From: CAYSWK01 sp964434735
GTDB lineage: Archaea > Micrarchaeota > Micrarchaeia > Anstonellales > Bilamarchaeaceae
Length of the DNA: 38,775 nt
Assembly: GCA_964434735.1 (NCBI GenBank)
Contig: CAYSWK010000009.1
Coordinates: forward strand, 1 to 38,775
Reading direction: 5' to 3'
Below, piece by piece: positions 1 through 8,144 of this stretch (positions are counted from its first letter, which is position 1; each line of letters begins with the position of its first letter). A program made the translations under genes and the position numbers. The notes under the pieces are model-generated. The model saw nothing but the letters and a program-made list of their open reading frames with translations, was not told the DNA's origin and did no database searches.

Positions 1-470
1 GAATAATGAGGGTCTTTCAATTTTTCCAAAAGAACGAAATAAGTCTTTTCAAGCTCCTTGGCCTGCTTGATGAAAACGATTTTAGTTGAATCGATCTTGA
101 TCCTTGATTTTATGATGGGAAGAACTTCCTCGTCTGCCGCACCGTCGGTTACGAGCATCGCTGACGTGGGGTTGAATTCCTTAATTACCTTGTCAAGCTG
201 CTGGGCGATACGGCTATCGGCAGCATAACCGAGTTTCTTATCTCCGGTAAGTGTAACTACTTCTGCAGCTTTTCCTTTTTCAGTAAATTCGTCCTTAAGC
301 TTGACTGCATAAAACATCGTGTTTGCATCCGGATCTTCGGGGTCTGCAAGCGCAAGTGCTGTTGCGGCCTCGATATTCTTATCTCTGCCTATGATCGGTC
401 CGGCACACTTCGCTTTTTCATACGCATCGTTATCGCGATCAATGCATATGACGAGAATCGGTCGCTGCAT
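1..470 (-). CDS. DUF373 family protein, N-terminal part (runs off the left edge)
   Basis: The minus strand reads from an ATG at 470 to the window edge without a stop (156 codons). The start reads MQRPILVICIDRDND, followed by GPIIGRDKN and an ADPEDPDANT segment. This is the pattern of the archaeal DUF373 proteins, whose C-terminal half (not in this window) is a multi-pass membrane region. The soluble N-terminal half seen here has alternating strands and helices (VVTLTGDKKLG, SAMLVTDGAADEE) that resemble a nucleotide-binding fold. Function is unknown. It is transcribed divergently from the exosome gene csl4. An AT-rich box at about 491-503 lies 21-33 bases upstream of the start, so the message is probably nearly leaderless. 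Confidence 0.85.
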   Translation of the reverse strand, partial: MQRPILVICIDRDNDAYEKAKCAGPIIGRDKNIEAATALALADPEDPDANTMFYAVKLKDEFTEKGKAAEVVTLTGDKKLGYAADSRIAQQLDKVIKEFNPTSAMLVTDGAADEEVLPIIKSRIKIDSTKIVFIKQAKELEKTYFVLLEKLKDPHY

Positions 471-474
471 GGGT

Positions 475-503
475 TTTATATACCCTACTCATATTAATAT
501 ATT
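475..503. promoter_or_regulatory. Divergent promoter region, DUF373 gene / csl4 operon
   Basis: The 63-base gap between the two start codons holds two AT boxes. TTTTATATA near 475-483 is placed to serve the plus-strand csl4 operon. ATATTAATATATTTT near 491-505 is placed to serve the minus-strand DUF373 gene. Assignment is by spacing to the start codons only. Confidence 0.5.
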
Positions 504-533
504 TTGCTTATTTCTTTAGACGGAGTGTTAATC

Positions 534-1064
534 ATGTCCAAGAGAGTTTTGCCCGGCGACCATTTAGGAAACGCACTTGAGCTTGCCAACGGCAAAAACG
601 TCATAAACGAAAATGACGAATTATATGCGCTCGTTAGCGGCGACCTCAAGCAAAATGAACGTGACGTAGACGTTGAGCCACGCAAAAAAATCAGCCAACT
701 TAAAGAGGGCATGCCAATGGTGTGCCTGGTTGAGGAAGTGCTCGAAAGCAAGGCATTCTTAGTATGTGTGCCTGAACACCCTGGAGAAGAAAGAACGCTT
801 GGAGAAGTCGACGCATTCCTTCCCGTAAGCAATATTCGCAAAGGATTCGTAAAAACCATTCGCACTGAATTGGCAGCCGGCGATATCGTCCGTGCGCAAA
901 TCGTATCAACAAAACCCGGAGTTGAGATGTCAACAGTTGAAGACAACATGGGAGTTTTGGTTGCGTTTTGCAGACGCTGCCGCGTCCGGATGGATTTAAA
1001 AGGAAATTTGTTTGAATGTTCCTCATGCAATACAAAGGAGAACCGCAAGGTTGCTCCTCTTTAA
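534..1064 (+). CDS. csl4: Exosome RNA-binding subunit Csl4
   Basis: A 176-residue protein. The N-terminus (VLPGDHLG) is the Csl4 N-terminal domain. The middle (about 55-135) is an S1-type RNA-binding domain, including AFLPVSNIRKGFV and AGDIVRAQIVS. The C-terminus is a zinc ribbon with two CxxC pairs (CRRC and CSSC). Csl4 sits on the cap of the archaeal exosome, binds RNA and recruits DnaG. I chose the ATG at 534 because GGAGTG lies six bases upstream; an in-frame TTG at 504 would add ten residues that do not look conserved. It is the first gene of a csl4-rpo11-signal peptidase operon; the next start lies 10 bases after its stop. Confidence 0.93.
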   Translation: MSKRVLPGDHLGNALELANGKNVINENDELYALVSGDLKQNERDVDVEPRKKISQLKEGMPMVCLVEEVLESKAFLVCVPEHPGEERTLGEVDAFLPVSNIRKGFVKTIRTELAAGDIVRAQIVSTKPGVEMSTVEDNMGVLVAFCRRCRVRMDLKGNLFECSSCNTKENRKVAPL

Positions 1065-1074
1065 AGGTTATACT

Positions 1075-1344
1075 ATGGAAGTTTCAATTCTTACCAACGA
1101 CAAAAAAACGCTTGAATTTGGAGTAAAGGGTGTAGACAACTCAGTCATGCAATTAATTGCAGAAAGGCTTAATGACAGGTCTGAAGTCACATTTGCTGCA
1201 TACAAGTTGGACCACCCTGTCCTTGGAACGCCCACAGTCATCGTACAGACAAAAAAGGGTTCACCCCTTGATGTTGTTCTTGAAGTGCTTGAAAGTATCC
1301 AAGGAGACGTTTCAAAACTCAAAAAACAGTTTGAATCAGCATAG
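1075..1344 (+). CDS. rpo11: DNA-directed RNA polymerase subunit Rpo11 (L)
   Basis: An 89-residue protein with the signature of archaeal RpoL / eukaryotic RPB11. It has an N-terminal EVSILTNDKKTLEF strand, the FAAYKLDHPVLGTPTV core and a long C-terminal helix. It forms the assembly platform of RNA polymerase with Rpo3. The ATG at 1075 gives normal family length; an upstream in-frame ATG at 1012 would overlap csl4 and add 21 unlikely residues. An AAAGGT stretch lies just upstream. It follows csl4, a common archaeal arrangement. Confidence 0.95.
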   Translation: MEVSILTNDKKTLEFGVKGVDNSVMQLIAERLNDRSEVTFAAYKLDHPVLGTPTVIVQTKKGSPLDVVLEVLESIQGDVSKLKKQFESA

Positions 1345-1353
1345 CGTGATATT

Positions 1354-2367
1354 TTGCTGCTTGACGACATAAGAAAGTGGCAATACCAACTGATCATACT
1401 TGGAATTACGCTTGGACTCTATGTTATTGTGATTAGCCTTAAGGATCCGGGGCTTTCGTTTGTTGCGACTGTGCTTGGCATGTTAATGGTGCTTGAACTC
1501 ATCACATTCGTAGGGTTTGAAGTCACCAACGGCGCAAAAAGCAACGGCTGGAAACATGAAATTGTAGATACAATTGTTGCAATTATCGCGGCGATTGTAG
1601 TCTGGTTTGCATTATGCTTTTTCCTTAATACGTCTTCTCCCATTTCAGCAGTCGCAAGCTGCTCAATGCTTCCAAACCTTGGACGCGGAGATATGCTGCT
1701 CGTGCAAGGCGCACCAATAGATGCATACGAGCTAACAATGACTCCTGCTGAATTCGCGGCACTTTCCAACATACAAAATACGCAAATCAAGTTGTCAAAC
1801 GGCTCAACTGAAACAATACGCGGCTCATTATTTAGCACCTGTTATCGCGCAGACTCAAAAAATACATACGTCATCAATACTCCCCTTTGCACCGAATTCC
1901 ACGCAAACCCAAGCACCATACACGAAATTCGCGGACCGCTTGAATTTGAATTTTCATCATGTGCAGTTAAAACAGCACAAGGAGACCGCAAAATGCCTTG
2001 TGTTACGTCTGTTACGTTCAAAGACAAACGATACATCCCTGATTTAACGCATGATATAGTTGTATACCAACCTCAAAAAAATGATTTGTATAGGCGTGTG
2101 GGGGACATCGTTCATCGAGCGTATTTCAAGATTTCCGTAACGGATGGTTCGAAGTACTACCTCACAAAGGGAGACAACAACAACGTCTTTGACATACAGG
2201 TATTTGATGAAAAAACCCTTCAAGGAAACGCACCGGTACCGATAGAAAATACCAAGGGAAAAATTGTTTTCAGCGTTCCATACCTTGGATACGTACGATT
2301 ATTTTTAGGGGGAATATTCCAGGATCAACCCCAGTGCTTTACACAATTAACTTATCCGCATGCGTAA
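1354..2367 (+). CDS. Archaeal signal peptidase I (S26B-like) with extra membrane segments
   Basis: A 337-residue membrane protein. Three hydrophobic segments lie at about residues 12-28, 33-55 and 72-92. They precede SCSMLPNLGRGDMLLVQG, which carries the catalytic Ser-Met pair of type I signal peptidases. Later motifs are HRAY (His replaces the bacterial Lys in S26B enzymes) and LTKGDNN (catalytic Asp region), then a C-terminal hydrophobic stretch GYVRLFLGGIF. A region of about 90 residues between the Ser box and the His box is longer than usual and cysteine-containing. The start is probably the TTG at 1354, as the first in-frame ATG falls inside the second membrane segment. It would process secreted proteins such as those at 15.9-24.4 kb. 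Confidence 0.85.
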   Translation: MLLDDIRKWQYQLIILGITLGLYVIVISLKDPGLSFVATVLGMLMVLELITFVGFEVTNGAKSNGWKHEIVDTIVAIIAAIVVWFALCFFLNTSSPISAVASCSMLPNLGRGDMLLVQGAPIDAYELTMTPAEFAALSNIQNTQIKLSNGSTETIRGSLFSTCYRADSKNTYVINTPLCTEFHANPSTIHEIRGPLEFEFSSCAVKTAQGDRKMPCVTSVTFKDKRYIPDLTHDIVVYQPQKNDLYRRVGDIVHRAYFKISVTDGSKYYLTKGDNNNVFDIQVFDEKTLQGNAPVPIENTKGKIVFSVPYLGYVRLFLGGIFQDQPQCFTQLTYPHA

Positions 2368-2404
2368 TCGGATCAACGGATCGTTCCCAGTCTCCCTGCT
2401 CCAT

Positions 2405-2457
2405 TAATCGTTTCCGGTCTTGAGTTTTCAGTTTTGAAATTTTGGTTTTGAGTTACG
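2405..2457 (+). repeat. Dispersed intergenic repeat, copy A
   Basis: The 115-base gap between the convergent signal peptidase and lonB genes is filled by a T/G-rich stretch. It begins TAATCGTTTCC, continues with GTCTTGAG and CAGTTTTGA, and ends GGTTTTGAGTTACG. The same order of blocks recurs on the minus strand at 8769-8819. The last 13 bases recur exactly at 31306-31318. It has no open frame of its own. Confidence 0.55.
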
Positions 2458-2482
2458 TTTGAAAAATAGTAAAAACAAAAAA

Positions 2483-4468
2483 TTAAACCTTCATCTTTTC
2501 CATGAGCTTCTTTTTCTTAGGGCCATCCTCAAGTGCAGCATCAAGAACGTCATTAATGGTTTTAACAGGCACAATGCGCACCTTGTCCTTTATTTCCTTT
2601 GGAAGGTACACGTCATCAAGGTTTGAAAGCGGAATAATAACCTGCTCAATTCCTGCCTCTGCCGCAGCAGTAATTTTACCATTCACGCCGCCAATAGGAA
2701 GGACGCTCCCTTGGACATCCAATGAGCCCGTCATTGCCGTATTTTGTTTTACAGGAACATCCATAAGTGAGGAAATAATGCCCAGTGCGATTGCAATACT
2801 TGCCGAATCGCCTTCAACCCCTTCGTATGTCTGGAGGAATTGAACATGAACGTCCTTTTTCTCAACGTCCGTATTCAAGTGTTTCTTGACAACTGCTGAA
2901 ACGTTTTCAACTGCCTCTTTTGCGATGGTCCCCAGTTTTCCGGTTGCAATAACCTTGCCGCCCGATTTTGAACTGCTTGGGACGACTTCAGTAACTACTG
3001 GAAGCACCAAGCCGCTTGAAGTGTCGTTTCCAAGGATTGCAAGACCGTTTACACGGCCGATTGCGCTTCCTGAAATCATGAGTGTTTGGTATTCGCGTTT
3101 TCGCTCAGCTATTTTTCGTGCAAGCTGGGACTCAACGGATAAAAATACCTTCTTTGCCTCAAGCACATGCTCGCGGTCAACCAAGGTTGCGTTTTTTTCA
3201 CGCGCAATGTCACCTGCTGCGCGCACCAAGCCGCCAAGCTCACGTAAACTAAGCGAAATACGTTTTTTACGCCCTGCCATGCGCTTTGATTCCTCAAGAA
3301 CTTCAAAAACAGCTTCGTACGTAAAATGCGAGATGCGCTTATCACGCCTTACTTCCTGGGCAACGAATTGCGCGATCTTATCCTCATTTTCCTCATTTGC
3401 ATTGATGCTATCATCAACATACACTTCATAACCAGCACCGCGAATACGCGAACGAAGTGCAGGATGTATTGCCTGCATATCGGGTAAATTGCCGGCCGCA
3501 ACCAAAACAAAATCAGTTGGTGCGGGTTCTGTTTTAATGAGCGCACCGCTTGACATCTCGCTTTGCCCCGTAATGGAATACTTCTTCTCTTGCATTGCAG
3601 TAAGAAGCTCCTGCTGCCAGTTGGGTTTCAAGGATGCAATTTCATCAATAAATAAAACTCCCTTATTTGCTTTCTGGATAGCACCCGATTCAACCCGTAA
3701 ATGCGCAGGGGTGCCAAGGCCTCCCGATTGCAACGGGTCATGTTTTACGTCGCCAAGCAATGCGCCTGCACGAGTACCTGTCGCATCGACAAAAGGCGCA
3801 ATGCGATTTTCAGAATTATCAACAATAAGTTTTGCAGGTGCAGGAAAATCCATAGGTCCCATGCGCCTTGAAAGGCCTGCGGTTGCGTTTGAAAGAACAA
3901 TAAGAAAACCGATTCCAAGAAGAATTGCAATCAAAAACCACTTGGTGTCTGAATCAATTTGAGTGAAAAATGAAACATACAAAAGGATAGCCCCAATGGC
4001 AACAAGTATAAAGGTCGGGTTTATCATCTTGGGGTCTTCGGAAACTTTTTTCTCATTGACAATTCGTCTTCCAAGGCCGATAAGCAATGAATTTGCGATT
4101 TTATCAGGAGACTTGGCAAATTTCTCAATATCGTGAAGTTCCTTTGGAGTGTAATATTTTATGAAATCCTTGTTCTTCTTGAGATACTCAACTGTTGGAA
4201 ACGTCCGTACGGTCCGTATAAGTGGCTGATTTTCATTGTTTGGATTTGGATATACAAGAACATCTTCAAGCTCCTCAACCGGAAGCAGTTCTGCCATTGC
4301 GCGCGCAAGCATGCTTTTGCCCGTTCCTGGCGGCCCGATAAGAAGTACGTTACGTTTTTGCTGCGCTGCCTTCTTGATGATTTCAACTGCTTTTTCCTGG
4401 CCGATAATCTGGTCAATCAAACGTCCTGGAACAGGAATTTCTTCAGTCGTCTTGAATTTCTTCAACAT
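2483..4468 (-). CDS. lonB: Membrane-anchored archaeal Lon protease (LonB)
   Basis: A 661-residue ATP-dependent protease. The AAA+ domain has Walker A GPPGTGKS at 45-52. Two membrane helices (about 150-195) are inserted in the AAA+ domain, the hallmark of LonB, and are followed by Walker B GVLFIDEI. The C-terminal Lon protease domain has EGDSAS with catalytic Ser at about 555 and GGVNGK with the catalytic Lys. It degrades membrane and unfolded proteins at the inner face of the membrane. I chose the ATG at 4468: it overlaps the stop codon of the upstream TldE-like gene by seven bases and follows AGGTGGT. An in-frame ATG at 4489 would add seven residues. Confidence 0.95.
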   Translation of the reverse strand: MLKKFKTTEEIPVPGRLIDQIIGQEKAVEIIKKAAQQKRNVLLIGPPGTGKSMLARAMAELLPVEELEDVLVYPNPNNENQPLIRTVRTFPTVEYLKKNKDFIKYYTPKELHDIEKFAKSPDKIANSLLIGLGRRIVNEKKVSEDPKMINPTFILVAIGAILLYVSFFTQIDSDTKWFLIAILLGIGFLIVLSNATAGLSRRMGPMDFPAPAKLIVDNSENRIAPFVDATGTRAGALLGDVKHDPLQSGGLGTPAHLRVESGAIQKANKGVLFIDEIASLKPNWQQELLTAMQEKKYSITGQSEMSSGALIKTEPAPTDFVLVAAGNLPDMQAIHPALRSRIRGAGYEVYVDDSINANEENEDKIAQFVAQEVRRDKRISHFTYEAVFEVLEESKRMAGRKKRISLSLRELGGLVRAAGDIAREKNATLVDREHVLEAKKVFLSVESQLARKIAERKREYQTLMISGSAIGRVNGLAILGNDTSSGLVLPVVTEVVPSSSKSGGKVIATGKLGTIAKEAVENVSAVVKKHLNTDVEKKDVHVQFLQTYEGVEGDSASIAIALGIISSLMDVPVKQNTAMTGSLDVQGSVLPIGGVNGKITAAAEAGIEQVIIPLSNLDDVYLPKEIKDKVRIVPVKTINDVLDAALEDGPKKKKLMEKMKV

Positions 4469-5685
4469 ACCACCTGGACATCCGTGCATGCCATACGGGG
4501 AGCATACAACGACCCGTACAGCGACGGGGCCTTCTCGAATGCTAGAAGCTTATCCGATAGGAGTTTATAAACGTTATCCGCAACGAGAAACCCCCTGACG
4601 GGAAGTTTAACGTTTCCAACTATCTCGTATGCCTCGTTTGATTCGACGCCAAAATCTCCTGTCGTTGGGTTTGCGGTGTGCAACCCGTGAATCGACTCAA
4701 TAACAAGAAGTGAACCCTCAAGCTCATCCTCAAAAGAGGAATAGGTTCCAGAAGGGATTTCAAGATACGTGCTTGAAATATGGGGAGGGGACTCATACCC
4801 GATACGCGAGCATGAACCGCACTGTTCAAAGGATTTTTTGGAACGGGATGCCTCCACCCTGTCCATCAAAATCGAGCCGACGGCCCCCCGTGTAACTAAG
4901 GATTTTTTGTACGACCCCACGCCCTCATCATCAAACGGACGGGGAACGGCATGTTCAAGAAGAGGATTTTCATACAATGAAAAAAGTCGCGAGAATTTCG
5001 TGGGCGAATTCAAATGTGAAACTCCCTTTCGGATGCGATCCGCATGAAACGAATAGGACAAAAGCTCAATAAGGCCTTCGAGGGCACGAATTCCAAAAAC
5101 AACGTGACCATATGTTTTTTTCGAAGGTTTTCCCGCAGACTTCATTTCAAAGGCACGCTGCGAAATTGTTTTTCCAAAATCATACGGATCAGATATAATC
5201 CCTGTACCGTAAAAATGATCGCTGCTTGAACCTCCGTCACACAAGCTTTCCGCATAGATCGAAAACTGGTTTTGAGAGTATTCCGCCTCAAACGAAGGGT
5301 TCTGTATTGAAACCTGTGAAAAGTCGGTTTGCGCAACAATGCGCATCTGGGACGTTTTGGTTGCTATCCCCCGTGCCACCTCATCGACAATTGACTTGAG
5401 ATCCCGTTCATCGCATGCAAGCGGCTTTATGCTGCGGCCTGATTTGGGCCGTTTTGTTGGGAATGAAAAGTCAAGCGCATCTGAGTACTGTGCGCATCGC
5501 TTTGCATACTCAATTGTTTTTTGCACGTCCTCTTTCTTTTGGCAAAAGGAGAATCCGATTTTTTTCGAATCGTATACGCGTACGCCAAACCCCTTATCTT
5601 TTGATGCACTGGCATCCTTAATGTCACTATTCACCCGTTCAAGTGAAATGGAATCGGAATTTTCAAAAAATATCTCGGTATCCAT
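4462..5685 (-). CDS. TldD/PmbA family protein, TldE-like
   Basis: A 407-residue protein of the TldD/PmbA (U62) family. It has the N-terminal domain (FGVRVYDSKKIGFSFC) and the C-terminal beta-rich domain ending LYGSLYAPRM. I do not see the HExxxH zinc motif of TldD, so this is the TldE/PmbA-like, non-metal-binding partner. TldD-TldE complexes cleave unfolded peptides and process modified peptides; no TldD gene lies in this window. The ATG at 5685 is preceded by AAGGGG; in-frame ATGs further upstream would run into the divergent thpR gene. It overlaps lonB, so the two are probably translated together. Confidence 0.8.
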   Translation of the reverse strand: MDTEIFFENSDSISLERVNSDIKDASASKDKGFGVRVYDSKKIGFSFCQKKEDVQKTIEYAKRCAQYSDALDFSFPTKRPKSGRSIKPLACDERDLKSIVDEVARGIATKTSQMRIVAQTDFSQVSIQNPSFEAEYSQNQFSIYAESLCDGGSSSDHFYGTGIISDPYDFGKTISQRAFEMKSAGKPSKKTYGHVVFGIRALEGLIELLSYSFHADRIRKGVSHLNSPTKFSRLFSLYENPLLEHAVPRPFDDEGVGSYKKSLVTRGAVGSILMDRVEASRSKKSFEQCGSCSRIGYESPPHISSTYLEIPSGTYSSFEDELEGSLLVIESIHGLHTANPTTGDFGVESNEAYEIVGNVKLPVRGFLVADNVYKLLSDKLLAFEKAPSLYGSLYAPRMACTDVQVVC

Positions 5686-5705
5686 ATGCCCCTTTTGCAC
5701 GCATG

Positions 5706-5718
5706 AATTTAATATATG
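5706..5718. promoter_or_regulatory. Shared TATA-like box, TldE-like gene / thpR
   Basis: Only 49 bases separate the two divergent start codons. The single AT box TTTAATATAT (5708-5717) lies about 23 bases before the thpR start and 27 bases before the TldE start. One box could therefore drive both genes, with near-leaderless messages. Confidence 0.5.
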
Positions 5719-5734
5719 CGTACAAAAAAACTCC

Positions 5735-6256
5735 ATGCGCATCTTCCTTGCAATCCCGATCCCACAAGAAATAAAGGAAAAACTTGCACGCGTTTCAATG
5801 GAGCTTCCAAATGATGTTCGACGCGTTGCGCCTTCCAATTACCATATTACCCTGAAATTCTTTGGAGAAATAAAAGAGGCCGAAGTCCAGGAAATAATCA
5901 AAAAACTAAAAATTATCCAGTTCCAGCCCTTTACGCTTGAAGTACAAAGGCTTGGGACATTCCCCTCTGAATCGTACGTACGGGTCGTCTGGGCGGGTAC
6001 CGAAGGAACCGGGCTTGAAAAAATTATGGAATCTGTTGATGCGCTCTTTTCAGGGGCAAAAGAATCGGTCGGCCATATCACGCTTGCACGTGTTGAGAAA
6101 ACACATGACTGGAAACCGTTGCTTTCAAAATACAAGGACGTTTCGTTTGGAACGTTTGAAGTAAACGAGATAGTTCTTATGAAAAGCGAGCTTGGCCCTG
6201 CAGGTGCGAAATATTCGGTAATGGAAACAATCAAATCAAATTCAAGCGTCTCTTAA
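5735..6256 (+). CDS. thpR: RNA 2',3'-cyclic phosphodiesterase (LigT/ThpR)
   Basis: A 173-residue 2H phosphoesterase. It begins MRIFLAIPIP and has both catalytic HxT motifs, HITLKF near residue 38 and HITLARV near residue 118. The family hydrolyses 2',3'-cyclic phosphates and was named for 2'-5' ligation of tRNA halves in vitro; a role in tRNA end processing is an inference. The ATG at 5735 gives the standard family N-terminus. An upstream in-frame extension would overlap the TldE gene. It ends about 150 bases before tRNA-Asp, which is on the other strand. Confidence 0.92.
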   Translation: MRIFLAIPIPQEIKEKLARVSMELPNDVRRVAPSNYHITLKFFGEIKEAEVQEIIKKLKIIQFQPFTLEVQRLGTFPSESYVRVVWAGTEGTGLEKIMESVDALFSGAKESVGHITLARVEKTHDWKPLLSKYKDVSFGTFEVNEIVLMKSELGPAGAKYSVMETIKSNSSVS

Positions 6257-6290
6257 TTGATACTAGGATTAGCGCGAAGAACGTCCTTAC

Positions 6291-6350
6291 AAAAAAATTG
6301 ATTACTGTCGCAGGCATTGGTTAGTACTGAGACCTGCGACCTTACAGTCC
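6291..6350 (-). ncRNA. Candidate small structured RNA, minus strand
   Basis: Between thpR and tRNA-Asp a perfect 8-bp stem (6307-6314 with 6333-6340, GTCGCAGG/CCTGCGAC) encloses an 18-base loop. An extra 4-bp pairing (6304-6307 with 6345-6348) is possible. On the minus strand a TATA-like run (about 6370-6383) lies at the right distance to start transcription near 6350, and seven T residues (6297-6291) follow the hairpin. This reads as promoter-hairpin-terminator. It could instead be only a terminator for the tRNA-Asp transcript. I do not recognise a family. Confidence 0.35.
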
Positions 6351-6404
6351 GATGCAAGAAATACTGGGAAATATAAATAAAGAGGTTTGCAAAAGAAAAA
6401 CAAG

Positions 6405-6477
6405 CGCTTTGGCCGGGATTCGAACCCGGGTCGGGAGAGTGACAGTCTCCTATGCTAGACCACTACACTACCAAAGC
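6405..6477 (-). tRNA. tRNA-Asp (GUC)
   Basis: The 73-base cloverleaf reads on the minus strand. The acceptor GCTTTGG pairs with CCAAAGC, the D stem is GTGT/GCAT, the anticodon stem GGAGA/TCTCC surrounds loop CTGTCAC (anticodon GTC), and the T arm is CCGGG-TTCGAAT-CCCGG. The discriminator is G. CCA is not encoded and there is no intron. Confidence 0.97.
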
Positions 6478-6524
6478 TTAAGCTACCGATACAAAATCAG
6501 CACTACACATTACGCATGATTATC

Positions 6525-6532
6525 TTTATAAA
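6525..6532 (+). promoter_or_regulatory. TATA box for purH
   Basis: TTTATAAA lies 35-42 bases before the purH ATG and would give a leader of about ten bases. It is palindromic and could also serve the minus-strand tRNA-Asp with a leader of about 25-30 bases. Confidence 0.5.
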
Positions 6533-6566
6533 TGCTTATCATCCCTTATAGGTAAATGGGTATTTT

Positions 6567-8126
6567 ATGAAGAGCTCCACCCATAGGACTGCTTTAATCA
6601 GCGTCTTTGACAAAACAGGAATCGTCGAATTTTCAAAAGGCTTGGTCGAACTCGGGTTTACCTTAGTCTCAAGCGGAGGCACGGCAAAGCTCCTTAGTTC
6701 AAGCGGAATTTCCGTTAAGGAAGTGTCTTCAGTAACCGGTTTTCCTGAGATGATGGAAGGGCGCGTAAAAACATTGCATCCCAAAATCCATGGCGGAATC
6801 TTGGCAGACCGAAGCAAAAAATCCCACCTTGAGGATGCAAAGAAAAACGGGATTGAACTTATCGACCTTGTTGTCGTAAACTTGTATCCGTTTGAGAGCA
6901 CCATATCAAAACCAAACGTTTCTCTTGAAGAAGTAATTGAGAATATTGATATCGGCGGCCCAACGCTTATCCGTTCCGCTGCAAAAAATTATGCGCATGT
7001 AGGAGTAGTAACCTCGTCCTCCCAATACGAAAAAGTACTTGCCGAACTTAAGGAAGGTGCACTCACCAAAAAAACCAAGGAACGCCTTGCGGTTGACGCA
7101 TTTGAACATGTTGCGCATTATGACGTCATCATAGAAAAGGAGCTTCGAAAACGATTCAGCGTCGAAGGAACTCCACAATACCTTAACCTTTCATACGTAA
7201 AAAAGGAGGATTTGCGTTATGGTGAAAACCCCCACCAGTCGGCAAGCGTCTATACTGAAAACAACTTTTCAGTAACTGCGGCAATCAACGCAAAACAACT
7301 GCAAGGAAAGCAAATGTCATACAATAATTATTTGGATGCAAATGCCGCGCTTGAATTGCTTAAAGAGTTCGATGAACCAACTGCCGTCGTAGTAAAACAC
7401 AACAATCCTTCAGGAGTTGCATCGGATTCAAACATACTTTCGGCATACAAAAAAGCACGTGCAGTTGACCCGGAAGCTGCATTTGGCGGAATCGTAGTTG
7501 TAAACCGTGAAGTGGACAAACTATTGGCCGAAGAAATTATTTCAAAATTCGTTGAAATAGTCATGGCACCTTCTTTCTCAAAAGAAGCACTCGAAGTATT
7601 TGTTCCAAAGAAAAACGTGCGTGTGCTTGAACTGGGCGAAATTAAACGCGCAAAGGTAAAGAAAGTTGATTACCGATCAATTAACGGCGGAATTCTCATG
7701 CAAGATAGAGATACGGAAGTCTACTCGGAACTCAAAACGATTACCAAACGCCAACCCTCAAAGCAGGAAATGGAAGATCTGGTGTATGCATGGAAAATTG
7801 CAAAGCACGTAAAAAGCAATGCAATAGTCTTGGCAAAAAACCACCAGGCAATCGGAATCGGTGCAGGACAAATGAAGCGCATCGATGCTGAAAAACTCGC
7901 AGGTTGGGTTGCAAAGGATTATTCAGGGCCTGAAAGCCTTAAGGGCTGCGTGATGGCGTCGGATGCATTCTTTCCATTCAGAGATGGAATTGATTATGCT
8001 GCCAAATTAGGAGTAGTTGCAATCATCCAACCCGGCGGCTCAATCAAGGATGAGGAAGTCATCAAAGCTGCAGATGAGCATGGAATCGCCATGGTTTTCA
8101 CAGGAATGAGGCACTTTAGGCATTAA
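6567..8126 (+). CDS. purH: Bifunctional purine biosynthesis protein PurH (AICAR transformylase/IMP cyclohydrolase)
   Basis: A 519-residue protein, normal length for the bifunctional enzyme of the last two steps of IMP synthesis. Residues 1 to about 195 form the cyclohydrolase domain (SSGGTAK, MMEGRVKTLHPKIHGGIL, ENIDIGGPTLIRSAAKNY). The rest is the AICAR transformylase, which uses 10-formyl-THF (RYGENPHQ, VVKHNNPSG, DAFFPFRDG). The transformylase motif has Ser where many enzymes have Cys in NPCG. Many archaea use PurP and PurO instead, so this gene is a possible bacterial acquisition. No other purine gene lies in the window. Confidence 0.97.
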   Translation: MKSSTHRTALISVFDKTGIVEFSKGLVELGFTLVSSGGTAKLLSSSGISVKEVSSVTGFPEMMEGRVKTLHPKIHGGILADRSKKSHLEDAKKNGIELIDLVVVNLYPFESTISKPNVSLEEVIENIDIGGPTLIRSAAKNYAHVGVVTSSSQYEKVLAELKEGALTKKTKERLAVDAFEHVAHYDVIIEKELRKRFSVEGTPQYLNLSYVKKEDLRYGENPHQSASVYTENNFSVTAAINAKQLQGKQMSYNNYLDANAALELLKEFDEPTAVVVKHNNPSGVASDSNILSAYKKARAVDPEAAFGGIVVVNREVDKLLAEEIISKFVEIVMAPSFSKEALEVFVPKKNVRVLELGEIKRAKVKKVDYRSINGGILMQDRDTEVYSELKTITKRQPSKQEMEDLVYAWKIAKHVKSNAIVLAKNHQAIGIGAGQMKRIDAEKLAGWVAKDYSGPESLKGCVMASDAFFPFRDGIDYAAKLGVVAIIQPGGSIKDEEVIKAADEHGIAMVFTGMRHFRH

Positions 8127-8144
8127 CTCCTTAGAACAATCAGA

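Noticed and set aside
494..1048. Long minus-strand frame opposite csl4
   Set aside because: Csl4 on the plus strand has clear domains; the opposite frame is low-complexity Ser/Thr-rich, as expected for a shadow.
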